From Acidobacteria subdivision 2 bacterium RH1 MAG20 (GTDB taxonomy: Bacteria; Acidobacteriota; Terriglobia; Terriglobales; Acidobacteriaceae), in the NCBI GenBank assembly GCA_002197545.1, contig NFUO01000512.1:1-23177 (forward strand): DNA of 23,177 nt. The letters run 5' to 3'. Under the pieces are notes generated by a model, which was not told the origin of the DNA, did no database searches, and saw only the letters and a program-made list of their open reading frames with translations. Of the stretch, positions 1 to 10,108 are shown in pieces. Every line of letters starts with the position of its first letter. The first letter of the stretch is position 1. The position numbers and the translations under genes were made by a program.

Positions 1-26
1 CATCGGTGTAAATCGGTGTTAAGCCT
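1..26. repeat. Short dispersed repeat, copy 1, overlapping the ispD stop
   Basis: The sequence ATCGGTGTAAATCGGTGTTA followed by AGCCTT is nearly the same as 8535-8560, with two bases missing there. The copy here supplies the TAA stop of ispD on the minus strand. It also contains the ATCGGTGT unit twice. Its function is unknown; it resembles the degenerate 'atccgtgtaa/atccgcggt' intergenic repeats found in several environmental phyla. Confidence 0.5.
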
Positions 27-735
27 TGTCCTGTGCCAGATAAAACTCCGCCAGCTCAATGTCCCCCGGCTGCGTAATCTTGAAGTTCCGCGCCGAACCC
101 AGCACCACAGCAACCTCAATTCCCGCCCGCTCCAGCACGCTCGCTTCGTCGGTCCCGGCAAACCCATCCGCCTTGGCCTCACGGAAAGCACGTCGCAACA
201 AACCAAACCGTGCCCCCTGCGGGGTCTGCGCCAGCACCACGCGCTCCCGCGGAATCGTCGAGGTCACAATCGCTCCATCCGCCGTTCGCTCCACCTGCTT
301 AATTGTATCTACCGCAGGCAGGCCTACAATCGCCGCGCCGTGCTTCACCACCGCATCGATCGTCCGTCCAATCGTCGCCGGATCGATCAGCGGTCGCACC
401 GCATCATGCACCAGCACCACATCGTCCTCGGCACACTCCAACGCTGCCAGCGCATTGCCAACCGACTCCTGTCGATTGTCGCCGCCCTCGACCATCTTCA
501 CGCGGCCACCCAGTTTGTACTCCTTCATCTGGGCCTCAAGCCGCTCCTTCTCCTGCGCCCGCACCGCAACGCAAACCACGTCCACTTGTGGCACGGCAAG
601 AAACGCCTGCACCGAACGGACCAGCACCGGCACGCCGCCGACCTCAAGAAACTGCTTCGGCGCAACCGCCGTCGCTCCATGCGCGGCCATCCGCGTCCCG
701 ATACCTGCTGCCGGAAGAATCACAAAAACTCGCAT
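19..735 (-). CDS. ispD: 2-C-methyl-D-erythritol 4-phosphate cytidylyltransferase
   Basis: The enzyme transfers CMP from CTP to methylerythritol 4-phosphate, the third step of the non-mevalonate isoprenoid pathway in the cytoplasm. The 238-residue product has the nucleotide-binding loop PAAGIGTRM (8-16), PKQFLEVGG just after it, VHDAVRPL in the middle, AQTPQGARF and GTDEASVLERAG, all in family order. The length fits the family (about 230-240). The frame stays open for 23 codons upstream, but the ATG at 735 starts right at the MRVFVILPAAG strand and is preferred. One small oddity is HDAV where most members have HDAA. The gene is divergent from the MutS-like gene with only about 50 bp between them. 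No ispF is visible downstream because the window ends there. The last codons and the stop lie in a short repeat (1-26) that recurs near 8535. Confidence 0.95.
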   Translation of the reverse strand: MRVFVILPAAGIGTRMAAHGATAVAPKQFLEVGGVPVLVRSVQAFLAVPQVDVVCVAVRAQEKERLEAQMKEYKLGGRVKMVEGGDNRQESVGNALAALECAEDDVVLVHDAVRPLIDPATIGRTIDAVVKHGAAIVGLPAVDTIKQVERTADGAIVTSTIPRERVVLAQTPQGARFGLLRRAFREAKADGFAGTDEASVLERAGIEVAVVLGSARNFKITQPGDIELAEFYLAQDKA

Positions 736-785
736 AACCACCGGAGTATACAAGATAGACGACATCCGTAAGTGATAATAACCAG

Positions 786-2591
786 GTGCCCCAACCCACC
801 GCATCGACGCCGTCGGAAGAATACAGCCAGCGCCAGCAGACCCGCGAAGCCACCGTCGCGCATCTTGAAAAAGTTCACCGCTCGCTCGGGAATCTGCGCC
901 TTCTGCTTGTAATCATCGCGCTGTTTCTCGCATGGTGGTCTCTCTACCGGCACGGCCTCTCCGCATGGTGGCTGCTCCTCCCCGCCGCGTCATTCGCGGC
1001 AGTCGCCACATATCACTCAAATATCCTCCGCAAAAAATCCCTCGCCGAGCGTGCCGTCGACATCTACCGCAAGGGATTGGCCCGCATCGAAGACCGCTGG
1101 ATCGGCAACGGCCAGCAGGCCACGCGCACCGAAGCCGCCACCAGCCTCTATGCAATCGACCTGGACCTCTTCGGAGCAGGCAGCCTCTTCGAACTTCTCT
1201 CCCAGGCCCGCACCTGCATGGGCGAAGATACCCTCGCGCGCTGGCTCCTCTCGCCCTCCTCCGTTGACGAAATCACCCAGCGCCACGCCGCCGTCGCCGA
1301 ACTTCGCACTCGCCTGGACCTTCGCGAAGACATGGCCGTCCTCGGCGAAAATGGCGAAAAGCTAAAGACCGGAGTCCACCCCAAAGCCCTCCTGCAATGG
1401 GCCAAACAGCCAACTCAGCTGAAGCGGCAAAGCCTCCGCTGGACCGCGCTCCTCCTCGCCATCCTCGCAATCGCCGGAGCCACCGTCTGGGGAGAGACAG
1501 GAATAAAAACTCCCTTCCTGCTCGTCCTCATCATAGAAGCCTTCATCGCCTTCTCTCTCAAAGAGCAGTTGAAAAAAGTCTTCGCCGGAACCGATCGCGC
1601 GTTCGCAGACCTTCAGCTGCTTTCGTCGCTGTTAGCTCGCCTCGAACACGAGCAGTTCAACTCTCCACGGTTACAAACCCTCAAACAAGAGCTGACCTCT
1701 CACGCCATCCCCGGCTCAAAGGCCATCGCGCACCTCCAGACCATCGTGCAATACATCGAGTCGCGCGACAACCTCTTCGTCCGCCTGCTCGACATCCCTC
1801 TCATGTACTCCGTGCAGGTAGCCTTCGCAGCCGAAGCATGGCGCAGCGCCCACGGTCAAGCAGTAAGCTCCTGGCTGAACGCCGTCGGCGAGATGGAAGC
1901 GCTTCTCTCTATCGCGGCCTACAGCTACGAGCACCCCGCCGACCCCTTCCCCGAATTGATCGAAGGCCCGCCCACCTTCCACGCCGAAGAACTCGGTCAC
2001 CCTCTCATCCCTGCTGCGAAGTGCGTTCGCAACACCGTCAACATCAGCGGCGACACAAGAGCCCTGCTCATCAGCGGCTCTAACATGTCCGGCAAAAGCA
2101 CACTCCTGCGCGCCATCGGCATCAACACCGTCCTTGCCATGACGGGCGCACCCGTCCGCGCACGGCGTCTGCAACTCACACCACTCCATGTGGCCGCAAG
2201 CATCCTCGTCAACGACTCGCTGCAGGAGGGCAGCTCACGCTTCTACGCCGAGATCACCCGCCTGCGTCACATCTGCGATCTCGCCGAGCAGCGCCCGCCC
2301 GTCCTCTTCCTCCTCGATGAGCTACTCCAGGGCACCAACTCCAAAGACCGTCTCATCGGAGCAGAGGCCGTCGTCAGCGAGCTGATCGACAGCGGCGCAA
2401 TCGGCATCATCAGCACGCACGACCTCGCCCTCACCGGCATGCAACACTCCGGCGAAAGCCACTTGCAAAACATGCACCTCCAGGACGAGATCGAAGACGG
2501 CAAGATGAAGTTCGACTTCAAGCTGCGCGACGGCGTCGTCACCAAAAGCAACGGAGTCGAGCTGATGCGGCTGATCGGCCTCAAAGTCTGA
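786..2591 (+). CDS. Membrane-anchored MutS-family ATPase
   Basis: This 601-residue protein has the C-terminal ATPase domain of the MutS family. The Walker A loop is GSNMSGKST (431-439), Walker B is FLLDE with D511-E512 followed by LLQGTNSKDR, and the STHD switch has His545. The mismatch-recognition N-terminal domain of true MutS is absent. Instead there are two hydrophobic helices near the N-terminus (about 38-54 and 58-76) and a second pair at about 220-236 and 244-261, so the ATPase is probably tethered to the inner membrane. Such MutS-related proteins are known from Bacteroidetes and Acidobacteria, and their role is unclear; canonical mismatch repair is unlikely. The start is GTG at 786 with only a weak ribosome site, so an alternative start is possible. 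Confidence 0.88.
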   Translation: MPQPTASTPSEEYSQRQQTREATVAHLEKVHRSLGNLRLLLVIIALFLAWWSLYRHGLSAWWLLLPAASFAAVATYHSNILRKKSLAERAVDIYRKGLARIEDRWIGNGQQATRTEAATSLYAIDLDLFGAGSLFELLSQARTCMGEDTLARWLLSPSSVDEITQRHAAVAELRTRLDLREDMAVLGENGEKLKTGVHPKALLQWAKQPTQLKRQSLRWTALLLAILAIAGATVWGETGIKTPFLLVLIIEAFIAFSLKEQLKKVFAGTDRAFADLQLLSSLLARLEHEQFNSPRLQTLKQELTSHAIPGSKAIAHLQTIVQYIESRDNLFVRLLDIPLMYSVQVAFAAEAWRSAHGQAVSSWLNAVGEMEALLSIAAYSYEHPADPFPELIEGPPTFHAEELGHPLIPAAKCVRNTVNISGDTRALLISGSNMSGKSTLLRAIGINTVLAMTGAPVRARRLQLTPLHVAASILVNDSLQEGSSRFYAEITRLRHICDLAEQRPPVLFLLDELLQGTNSKDRLIGAEAVVSELIDSGAIGIISTHDLALTGMQHSGESHLQNMHLQDEIEDGKMKFDFKLRDGVVTKSNGVELMRLIGLKV

Positions 2592-2666
2592 GATGCACAC
2601 TGCATCCGCCCCAACCTGCATAATTAACAAACCAACGGGCCTCCTGCAAGTAAATTAGCTTCAATC

Positions 2667-2672
2667 AAGGAG
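2667..2672 (+). promoter_or_regulatory. Ribosome binding site of the catalase-like gene
   Basis: AAGGAG lies six bases before the ATG at 2679 and fixes that start. Confidence 0.75.
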
Positions 2673-2678
2673 ATCACC

Positions 2679-3629
2679 ATGCCGCTTCCCACCGACGAAA
2701 AGCTTCTCGCCCTCAGCAACGACCTGTTGCAGCAATTCGAAACCCTCTTCGGAGCACACCCCGGCTTCCGTCCCGCCCACGCCAAAGGGACTCTGCTGAC
2801 AGGCACCTTCACACCGTCGCCCAACGCGACTTCTCTCACCCGCGCCCCCCACATCACGCGGTCCTCCACTCCGGTCACTGTGCGCTTCTCCAACTCCACC
2901 GGACTCCCTCTGATCCCCGACAACGACCCCAACGCCAGCCCGCATGGTCTCGCCATCCGCTTCCACCTCGCCGAGCACACGCATACCGACATCGTCAGCC
3001 ACTCCACCGACGGCTTCCCCACCCACACCGGCCAGGAGTTCCTGGAATTCCTCCGCGCAGTAGCCACCAGCGATCCTTCTGGCCCACATCCCTCGCCCGT
3101 CGAAACCTTCCTCGGCACGCATCCCGCTGCACTCGCCTTCGTGCAGGCAGCCAAGCCCAACCCCTCCAGCTTTGCCCGCGAATCCTACTTCGGTGTCACG
3201 GCCATGCGCTTTATCAACAAAGATGGTGACAGCCGCTACGGCCGCTACCGCATCGTCCCCAAAGCCGGCAACGACTTCCTCGACGACGCAGCCGCCGCCA
3301 CAAAGAGTACCAACTACCTCTTCGACGAGATCGCCGAAAGAGCCGCCAAAGGCCCCATCAAATTCCGCATCCTCGTCCAACTCGCCAACGAAGGAGACGT
3401 CGTCGACAACGCGACCATCCATTGGCCCGAGGACCGCACCCAGCTCGAGCTAGGCACCCTCACGCTCACCGAGCCGGTCGCCGACAACGCCCACGAACAG
3501 CAGCGCGTCATCTTCGATCCCATCCCTCGCGTCGACGGAATCGAACCGTCAGACGACCCACTGCTAGAGCTGCGCGCCGCCGTCTATCTCATCAGCGGGC
3601 GCCGCCGCCGCAGCGCCCCTGAACAATAG
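2679..3629 (+). CDS. Catalase-family heme peroxidase (small, SrpA-like)
   Basis: At 316 residues this is a minimal catalase-fold protein, well short of the roughly 480 or more residues of true catalases. Visible family motifs are HPGFRPAHAKG (27-37, distal His34), VTVRFSNSTG (67-75), the ASPHGLAIRF strand (86-95) and SHSTDGFPTHTGQEFLEFLR. Near the C-terminus R299-A-A-V-Y303 matches the Arg-x3-Tyr proximal heme ligand pattern. Members usually act as organic-peroxide-dependent peroxidases rather than efficient catalases. No signal peptide is seen, so it should be cytoplasmic. A good Shine-Dalgarno precedes the start. It converges with the GNAT gene. Confidence 0.88.
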   Translation: MPLPTDEKLLALSNDLLQQFETLFGAHPGFRPAHAKGTLLTGTFTPSPNATSLTRAPHITRSSTPVTVRFSNSTGLPLIPDNDPNASPHGLAIRFHLAEHTHTDIVSHSTDGFPTHTGQEFLEFLRAVATSDPSGPHPSPVETFLGTHPAALAFVQAAKPNPSSFARESYFGVTAMRFINKDGDSRYGRYRIVPKAGNDFLDDAAAATKSTNYLFDEIAERAAKGPIKFRILVQLANEGDVVDNATIHWPEDRTQLELGTLTLTEPVADNAHEQQRVIFDPIPRVDGIEPSDDPLLELRAAVYLISGRRRRSAPEQ

Positions 3630-3657
3630 CCGCAAAGCGGATGTGGCAGGCGGATCA

Positions 3658-4140
3658 TCAAACCACATCCTCCACCACATCCGCCTCACTCCAAAGAATC
3701 ATCTCGTTCGTAGGCTCAAACCCGTTCCGCTCGTACAGCGGCTTGCCGAACTTCGAGGCATGGAGCGACACCACCTTGATCCCTCGCCGCTTCGCATCGT
3801 TCACCGCCATCTCCAGCAGTTCACGGGCAAGCCCCCGCCCGCGAAACGCAGGATCGACATAAACATTCAGCAGGTAAGCCCGCACCGGCTCCGGGTCCAT
3901 CCAGTGCGGCGGAAAATCCATCAGCAGCATTCCAGCGCCAGCCACTGCACGCCCATGCTCTTCCGTTAGCCAACCTACATAGCTGCCATCGAGCAACCTC
4001 GCCCGCACCCATGGAACGAACTTCGCAATCACCGTATCCATCCGCTCGTCGTCAGCCTGGTCGGAGTCCACAAACATACGCCGCCGCTGTTCCCCAATAA
4101 GCTCCGCATCCGCCTCTGTCGCCAATCTTGTCTCGAACAT
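3658..4140 (-). CDS. GNAT-family N-acetyltransferase
   Basis: This is a 160-residue single-domain acetyltransferase. The acetyl-CoA pyrophosphate loop is R100-G-R-G-L-A105, preceded by the strand AYLLNVYVDPAF and followed by helix ELLEMAVNDAKRRG. The last part, SLHASKFGKPLYERNGFEPTN, is the classical motif B region with the conserved Tyr and Asn-Gly-Phe. The acyl acceptor cannot be told from sequence. It is divergent from tilS (61 bp apart) and convergent with the catalase-like gene. Confidence 0.9.
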   Translation of the reverse strand: MFETRLATEADAELIGEQRRRMFVDSDQADDERMDTVIAKFVPWVRARLLDGSYVGWLTEEHGRAVAGAGMLLMDFPPHWMDPEPVRAYLLNVYVDPAFRGRGLARELLEMAVNDAKRRGIKVVSLHASKFGKPLYERNGFEPTNEMILWSEADVVEDVV

Positions 4141-4201
4141 TCATCCAGTATATGAAGACACCATCCCCCCTCTGCTCAAGCCCGCAGTTACCATAGACAC
4201 G

Positions 4202-5281
4202 ATGCCGCCTCCCGCAATCCCGTTCGACCGTCGCTCCATCCGCCCCGGAGACCGAATCTGCGTCGCCGTCTCAGGTGGAGCAGACTCTGTAGCCCTCCTG
4301 CTCATCCTCCACGCCGCCAACACCGCGAAGCGCGACGCCCTCGGCGTCGGTCTCAGCGCCGCCCACGTCCACCACGGCATCCGCGCCGCAGCAGAATCCG
4401 ACGCCGACCAGCAGTTCGTCGAGGCCCTCTGCGCTCACCTCGACATCCCTCTCCACATCCACCACGCCAGCGTCCCCGAGCGCATCGCCCGGACCCGTGC
4501 CGCTGGAGATCCCGAGACCATCGAAGAGGCCGCCCGCAACGTCCGCTACGACTACTTCGCCTCACTCATCGCCGCGGGCGAAGCCGACTCCATCCTCACC
4601 GCCCACACCCTCGACGACCAGGCCGAAACCGTCCTGATGAAACTCCTCCGCGGAGCCTGGACCGAAGGCCTCAGCGCCATCCACCCCGTCGTCCAGGTCC
4701 CCGGTCCGCGCTCCGGCAAAATTCTGCGCCCCTTCCTCAACACTCGCCGCGCCGAGATCGAAGCTTACCTCAACCAGCTCAACCAACCCTGGCGCGAAGA
4801 CTCTACCAACACCGACACCGCCTACACCCGCAACCGCATCCGCCACGAGCTTCTTCCCCAGCTCCGCGAGTACAATCCAAGCCTCGACCAGACCCTCAGC
4901 AATCTCGCCGAACTCGCCCGCGAAGAAGAAGCCCGCTGGCAGGCCGAGCTAAGCCGCCTGCTCCCCCAAATTCTCCTCCCCGGCAAGCCCGTCCGCGGTG
5001 GAGGCCGCTCCGTCAGCACCGCCCCCGGCCAGTCTGCCGTAGCCATCGAGCTCGACCGCCTCCGCGCCCTCGACCCCGCCCTCCGCCGACGCGTCCTCCG
5101 CGCCGCTGCCCGCCAGCTCGGTGCCCGCCTCAGCTTCGACGAGACCTCCCGCCTCCTCGCCCTCTGTGGATTTCTGACCCTCCCCACGGTCGCCGCTCGC
5201 ACCGGTGCGTCCCTCCACCTCTCCAATCAGCTCCGCGCCGAGCGCTCCCACCGCGAACTCCACCTCTTTCTTCAGAAATAG
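4202..5281 (+). CDS. tilS: tRNA(Ile)-lysidine synthase
   Basis: TilS ligates lysine to C34 of the CAU-anticodon tRNA-Ile using ATP, so that AUA is read as isoleucine. The PP-loop SGGADS is at 24-29, HTLDDQAE at 135-142, and the N-type pyrophosphatase core ends with TRNRIRHELLPQLREYNPSL, all diagnostic. At 359 residues it has the linker and a short C-terminal part, shorter than the E. coli form (about 430). The ribosome site before ATG 4202 is weak, but the start sits a normal distance before the PP-loop. tilS directly followed by ftsH is a common arrangement in bacteria. Confidence 0.93.
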   Translation: MPPPAIPFDRRSIRPGDRICVAVSGGADSVALLLILHAANTAKRDALGVGLSAAHVHHGIRAAAESDADQQFVEALCAHLDIPLHIHHASVPERIARTRAAGDPETIEEAARNVRYDYFASLIAAGEADSILTAHTLDDQAETVLMKLLRGAWTEGLSAIHPVVQVPGPRSGKILRPFLNTRRAEIEAYLNQLNQPWREDSTNTDTAYTRNRIRHELLPQLREYNPSLDQTLSNLAELAREEEARWQAELSRLLPQILLPGKPVRGGGRSVSTAPGQSAVAIELDRLRALDPALRRRVLRAAARQLGARLSFDETSRLLALCGFLTLPTVAARTGASLHLSNQLRAERSHRELHLFLQK

Positions 5282-5533
5282 GGCCATCCAGCCGTCATAC
5301 CTTCGGTCACACGAACATTGAGAATTCAATGCCCCCGAATCCTTAGCCAAAGAGTAGAATCTAACTACTTGACTCGGTAGGTCAGTGATCGAGGGCCGGG
5401 CCTAACCTCCCTCCGCCGGCACTTTCACCTCCCAGTGTCGTCTAAAGATGTAGGCTCCCGGAGCTTGTGGCATTCTGTGGCCGGGTCTAGCAAGTGCCAG
5501 ACGCTTTCCCAAGGCAACTGCAAGACCAGAAAA

Positions 5534-7468
<1,935 letters not shown>

Positions 7469-7484
7469 TTTCAACAAATCAACA

Positions 7485-7514
7485 AAAAGAGGCGACCCTT
7501 GAGTCGCCTCTTTT
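7485..7514. terminator. Intrinsic terminator after ftsH
   Basis: A perfect 12-bp stem (AAAAGAGGCGAC at 7485-7496 with GTCGCCTCTTTT at 7503-7514) closes a six-base loop. The A-run before and the T-run after make it work in principle in both directions. It lies 16 bases after the ftsH stop. Confidence 0.93.
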
Positions 7515-7553
7515 GCGTCTCAGGCAGATTCGAATCGACGAGGGTCTCAAAGC

Positions 7554-7913
7554 ATGTTCAATCGCCCCGCGCTCCTGCTGAAGTTCGAATACGCCATCCT
7601 GTTCGGCCTCACCCTTATGCTCTACCGCCACCTCCGCTACGGCTGGGTCCTCTTCGTCATTCTTTTCCTCGCTCTCGATCTCTTCATGATCGGCTACCTC
7701 GCCAACCCACGTCTCGGCTCCGCCCTGTACAACCTCGGACACACGCTCTTCATTCCACTAACACTCTTCGCTGCTGCTTATTGCACCCATCATCCGCTCC
7801 TCATAGCAATTGCACTCATCTGGATCAGCCACATCGCCTTGGATCGTCTCCTCGGCTATGGGCTTAAATACCCGAGCCACTTTAAAGACACACATCTCCA
7901 GCGCATCGACTAA
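7554..7913 (+). CDS. DUF4260-family small membrane protein
   Basis: The 119-residue protein has about four hydrophobic segments: residues about 10-24, 30-50, 62-80 and 82-98. The pattern is that of DUF4260: an early Arg/Glu in the first helix, an LDLFMIGYL segment, YNLGHTLFIP, and the C-terminal HIALDRLLGYGLKYPSHFKDTHL. The function of the family is not known. It starts 39 bp after the ftsH terminator and is followed after 22 bp by lptE, so the two may share a transcript. Confidence 0.85.
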   Translation: MFNRPALLLKFEYAILFGLTLMLYRHLRYGWVLFVILFLALDLFMIGYLANPRLGSALYNLGHTLFIPLTLFAAAYCTHHPLLIAIALIWISHIALDRLLGYGLKYPSHFKDTHLQRID

Positions 7914-7935
7914 ATGCGACAATAAACCAAGACGA

Positions 7936-8451
7936 ATGCGCCTCCGCACCCTCACGCTCCTCCTTCTCCTCCCTCTCGCCGGATGCGGCTACCACACCGT
8001 CGGCTCCGCCACGCACATTCCCGGCAACGTCCGCACCCTTAGCGTGCCCATCTTCACCACCCGAGCCCAGGCCTTCCACACCGAAATGGCCTTCACCCAG
8101 GCCACCATCCGCGAGCTCAACACCCGCACCAAATACCGCATTCTCAACACCGACTCGCCCGACGCCGACGCCACCCTCCACGGCACCATCCTCACCCAAA
8201 CCGTCGCGCCTCTCACCTACGATGCCACCAGCGGCGAATCCTCCAGCTACCTCGTCACCATCACCGCCAAAGTCATCCTCACCGCCCACGACGGCCGCGT
8301 CCTCTATCACAACGACCTCATCACCTTCCACGAGCAGTACCAGTCCACCCAGGACCTCAACGGCTTCATCCAGGAGGACAATGCCGCCGTCAACCGCGTC
8401 GCCCGCGACTTCTCCCAGGCCCTCGTAAGCGACATGCTTGAGTCCTTCTAA
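7936..8451 (+). CDS. lptE: LPS-assembly lipoprotein LptE
   Basis: LptE plugs the LptD barrel and helps place lipopolysaccharide in the outer membrane. The 171-residue product opens with a lipoprotein signal peptide and lipobox LAGC (Cys17), then the family signature CGYHTVGSATHIPGNVRTL followed by SVPIFTT. The C-terminal half has the alternating strands and the helix VNRVARDFSQALVSDMLESF typical of LptE. The ATG at 7936 is chosen because it gives the short basic-hydrophobic leader; the frame is open further upstream inside the DUF4260 gene. lptE directly before holA is also seen in Proteobacteria, which supports both calls. Confidence 0.87.
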   Translation: MRLRTLTLLLLLPLAGCGYHTVGSATHIPGNVRTLSVPIFTTRAQAFHTEMAFTQATIRELNTRTKYRILNTDSPDADATLHGTILTQTVAPLTYDATSGESSSYLVTITAKVILTAHDGRVLYHNDLITFHEQYQSTQDLNGFIQEDNAAVNRVARDFSQALVSDMLESF

Positions 8452-8534
8452 CTACAACATTTACCCGTATCGTCCCCGGCACTTTAGCCTTTATTCCTCT
8501 TTGCTTTTGTCCTATCCACCTTTATCGTTTTTAA

Positions 8535-8560
8535 GATCGGTAAAATCGGTGTTAAGCCTT
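8535..8560. repeat. Short dispersed repeat, copy 2
   Basis: GATCGGTAAAATCGGTGTTA followed by AGCCTT matches window positions 1-26 except for a two-base gap and one substitution. It lies in the 160-bp lptE-holA gap, followed by AATCCGTGTAACCC and CAATCCGCGGT, which look like further degenerate units. Confidence 0.5.
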
Positions 8561-8611
8561 TGCCTTTAATCCGTGTAACCCGCGCCAATCCGCGGTCGGT
8601 CTTCTCTAACG

Positions 8612-9955
8612 ATGCCCACCTCACTCCGTAGCTTCGCCAGCACCGACCGCTTCATCGAAGAGATCGCCTCCCCGTCCCTCCGCCCGGGCTACGTCCTCAT
8701 CGGCGACGAGATCTTCCTCTACGACCGCTGCCGCAAAGCCGTCCTCGCCACCCTCGCTCCCGAAGAGACCCGCGACTTCTGCCTCCACGATCTCGACCTC
8801 GCCGAAACCAGCATCTTCGAGGTCCTCGACCGCGCCCAGACCCCCTCGCTCATGGCGCCCTTCCAGGTCCTCTTCGTTCGCGGCCTCAAAGCCCTCTACG
8901 GACGCGGCAGCAAAAAAGAAGAATTCGCGGCCATCGACGCCTACTTCCGCTCGCCCAACCCCGACGCCCTCATCCTCTTCGTCGCAGACCACCTCCGCAT
9001 CCCCACCGACCTTCGCAAGATGGACTACCAGGACAAGGAGCGCTACGAAAAGATCCGCGAGACCCTCGGCGACTGGTGCGGCTTCGTCGAACTCGCCCGT
9101 GTCGACGAGTCCGACGCCATCAAATGGGTCACCGCCGCCGCCGAATCCCGCTCCGTAAAGTTCGACCCCGACGCCGCCCGCGAACTCGTCGATGCTCTCG
9201 GCGCCGACATGATGCTCATCGCCAGCGAGTTCGAAAAGCTCCTCCTCTACGTCTCCGCCCCAAACTCCGTCGCCCCCAATAGCGTTGTCATCTCCAATAG
9301 CACTGTCATTCTGAGCGAAGCGAAGAACCCCCGCATCTCGCCCGAAGCGCCACCAAGCTCGCAGGAAGCCAACCAAAATGAAATTGTCATCCTGAGCGAA
9401 GCGCACAGCGCGGAGTCGAAGGACCTGCGGTTGTCTTCCTCGGCATCTACCCTCCTCACCAAAAACCGTGTCACCCTCGGTGACGTGGAAACCATGGTCC
9501 TCGCCGCCAAACAGCGCAGCCTCTACGAGCTCACCGACGCCATCTCCGCCAAGGACCGCCCCCGCGCCCTGCTCCTGCTCCACGGCCTGCTCAACGCCTC
9601 CGACGGTGGCGAAGACGCCGCCATCGGCCACCTCTACATGCTCGCCCGCACCTTCCGCCAGATGCTCATCATCTCCGAGAAAAACGTGCGCGACAGCCGG
9701 GCCATCTGGCAGGCGCTATGGCAAGGCTTCCGCATGCCCCCCTTCGCCGCCGAAGACCTCATCAAGCAAGCCCGCCGCTACAAATCCCGCCGCGAACTCA
9801 CCCGCGCCATCCGCCTCGTAGCCCGCGCCGACCTGGAACTCCGCAGCAGCCCCGCCAACAAATTATTAGTCCTCGAACGCCTCATCCTAGACCTCTCCAC
9901 CGAACCCAAACCCACCACCTACGAACCCTCCCACCAGTTCGCCATGGAACTTTGA
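8612..9955 (+). CDS. holA: DNA polymerase III delta subunit with a repeat-derived insertion
   Basis: HolA is the clamp-loader subunit that opens the beta sliding clamp. The 447-residue product is about 100 longer than usual. Family features are an N-terminal nucleotide-binding-like fold (YVLIGDEIFLYDRC, PFQVLFVRG, DALILFVAD), the middle helical domain (FDPDAARELVDALGADMMLIASEFEKLLLYV) and the C-terminal collar domain (QRSLYELTDAISAKDRPRAL onward). Between LLLYVS and NRVTLGDVE, where normal members have a few residues, lie about 68 extra residues (216-283, bases 9257-9460). These encode VILSEAKNPR and VILSEAHSAESKDLR, the translations of dispersed GTCATYCTGAGCGAAG repeats. The frame is intact, so the protein is probably still functional. 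Confidence 0.9.
   Translation: MPTSLRSFASTDRFIEEIASPSLRPGYVLIGDEIFLYDRCRKAVLATLAPEETRDFCLHDLDLAETSIFEVLDRAQTPSLMAPFQVLFVRGLKALYGRGSKKEEFAAIDAYFRSPNPDALILFVADHLRIPTDLRKMDYQDKERYEKIRETLGDWCGFVELARVDESDAIKWVTAAAESRSVKFDPDAARELVDALGADMMLIASEFEKLLLYVSAPNSVAPNSVVISNSTVILSEAKNPRISPEAPPSSQEANQNEIVILSEAHSAESKDLRLSSSASTLLTKNRVTLGDVETMVLAAKQRSLYELTDAISAKDRPRALLLLHGLLNASDGGEDAAIGHLYMLARTFRQMLIISEKNVRDSRAIWQALWQGFRMPPFAAEDLIKQARRYKSRRELTRAIRLVARADLELRSSPANKLLVLERLILDLSTEPKPTTYEPSHQFAMEL
9305..9331 (+). repeat. GTCATYCTGAGCGAAG dispersed repeat, copy 1, inside holA
   Basis: GTCATTCTGAGCGAAGCGAA followed by GAACCC, read in frame as VILSEAKNP. The same core recurs at 9386. This is a high-copy intergenic repeat type in many soil bacteria, here within a gene. 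Confidence 0.75.
9386..9430 (+). repeat. GTCATYCTGAGCGAAG dispersed repeat, copy 2, inside holA
   Basis: A longer copy starting GTCATCCTGAGCGAAGCGCA, then CAGCGCGGAGTCGAAGGACC. It reads in frame as VILSEAHSAESKDLR. A divergent relative starts at 16096. Confidence 0.75.
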
Positions 9956-9972
9956 GCTTCGGAATATTTGAC

Positions 9973-9997
9973 CGATGTTTGCATGACATCGTTTCTT
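9973..9997 (+). terminator. Possible weak terminator after holA
   Basis: A six-base stem (CGATGT at 9973-9978 with ACATCG at 9986-9991) is followed by TTTCTT. An outer pair TTCGGAA (9959-9965) with TTCCGAA (about 10001-10008) could enclose it. The stem is short. Confidence 0.4.
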
Positions 9998-10049
9998 AGG
10001 TTCCGAAATTTTCTTTTTCGATTGATATTTCACCTCCTAGATCGGCCGG

Positions 10050-10108
10050 GTGCCCCATATCTCGATTCTGAGATGTGGGCATTGTCCGAAGGACGACCGC
10101 ACTCCTAC
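10050..10108. repeat. Direct repeat flanking vapBC, copy 1
   Basis: This 59-bp element starts GTGCCCCATATCTCGATTCT and ends ACTCCTAC. Inside it is an inverted repeat, TGCCCCATATCTC paired with GAGATGTGGGCA around GATTCT. It is nearly identical to 10765-10824, with two substitutions and one indel. It lies just past the vapC stop. Confidence 0.85.

Noticed and set aside
1397..2083. Arg/Pro/His-rich frame inside the MutS-like gene
   Set aside because: The composition is typical of an off-frame reading of GC-rich coding sequence, and there is no start signal.
2661..3422. 253-codon open frame antisense to the catalase-like gene
   Set aside because: It is a shadow of a well-supported gene that has heme-site motifs and a ribosome site.
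5318..5360. TTGAGA and TAGAAT as the ftsH promoter
   Set aside because: The spacing is about 31 bases, far from the 16-18 needed.
8621..9631. 336-codon open frame antisense to holA
   Set aside because: It is an antisense shadow of the same composition type; the holA frame has clear family motifs.
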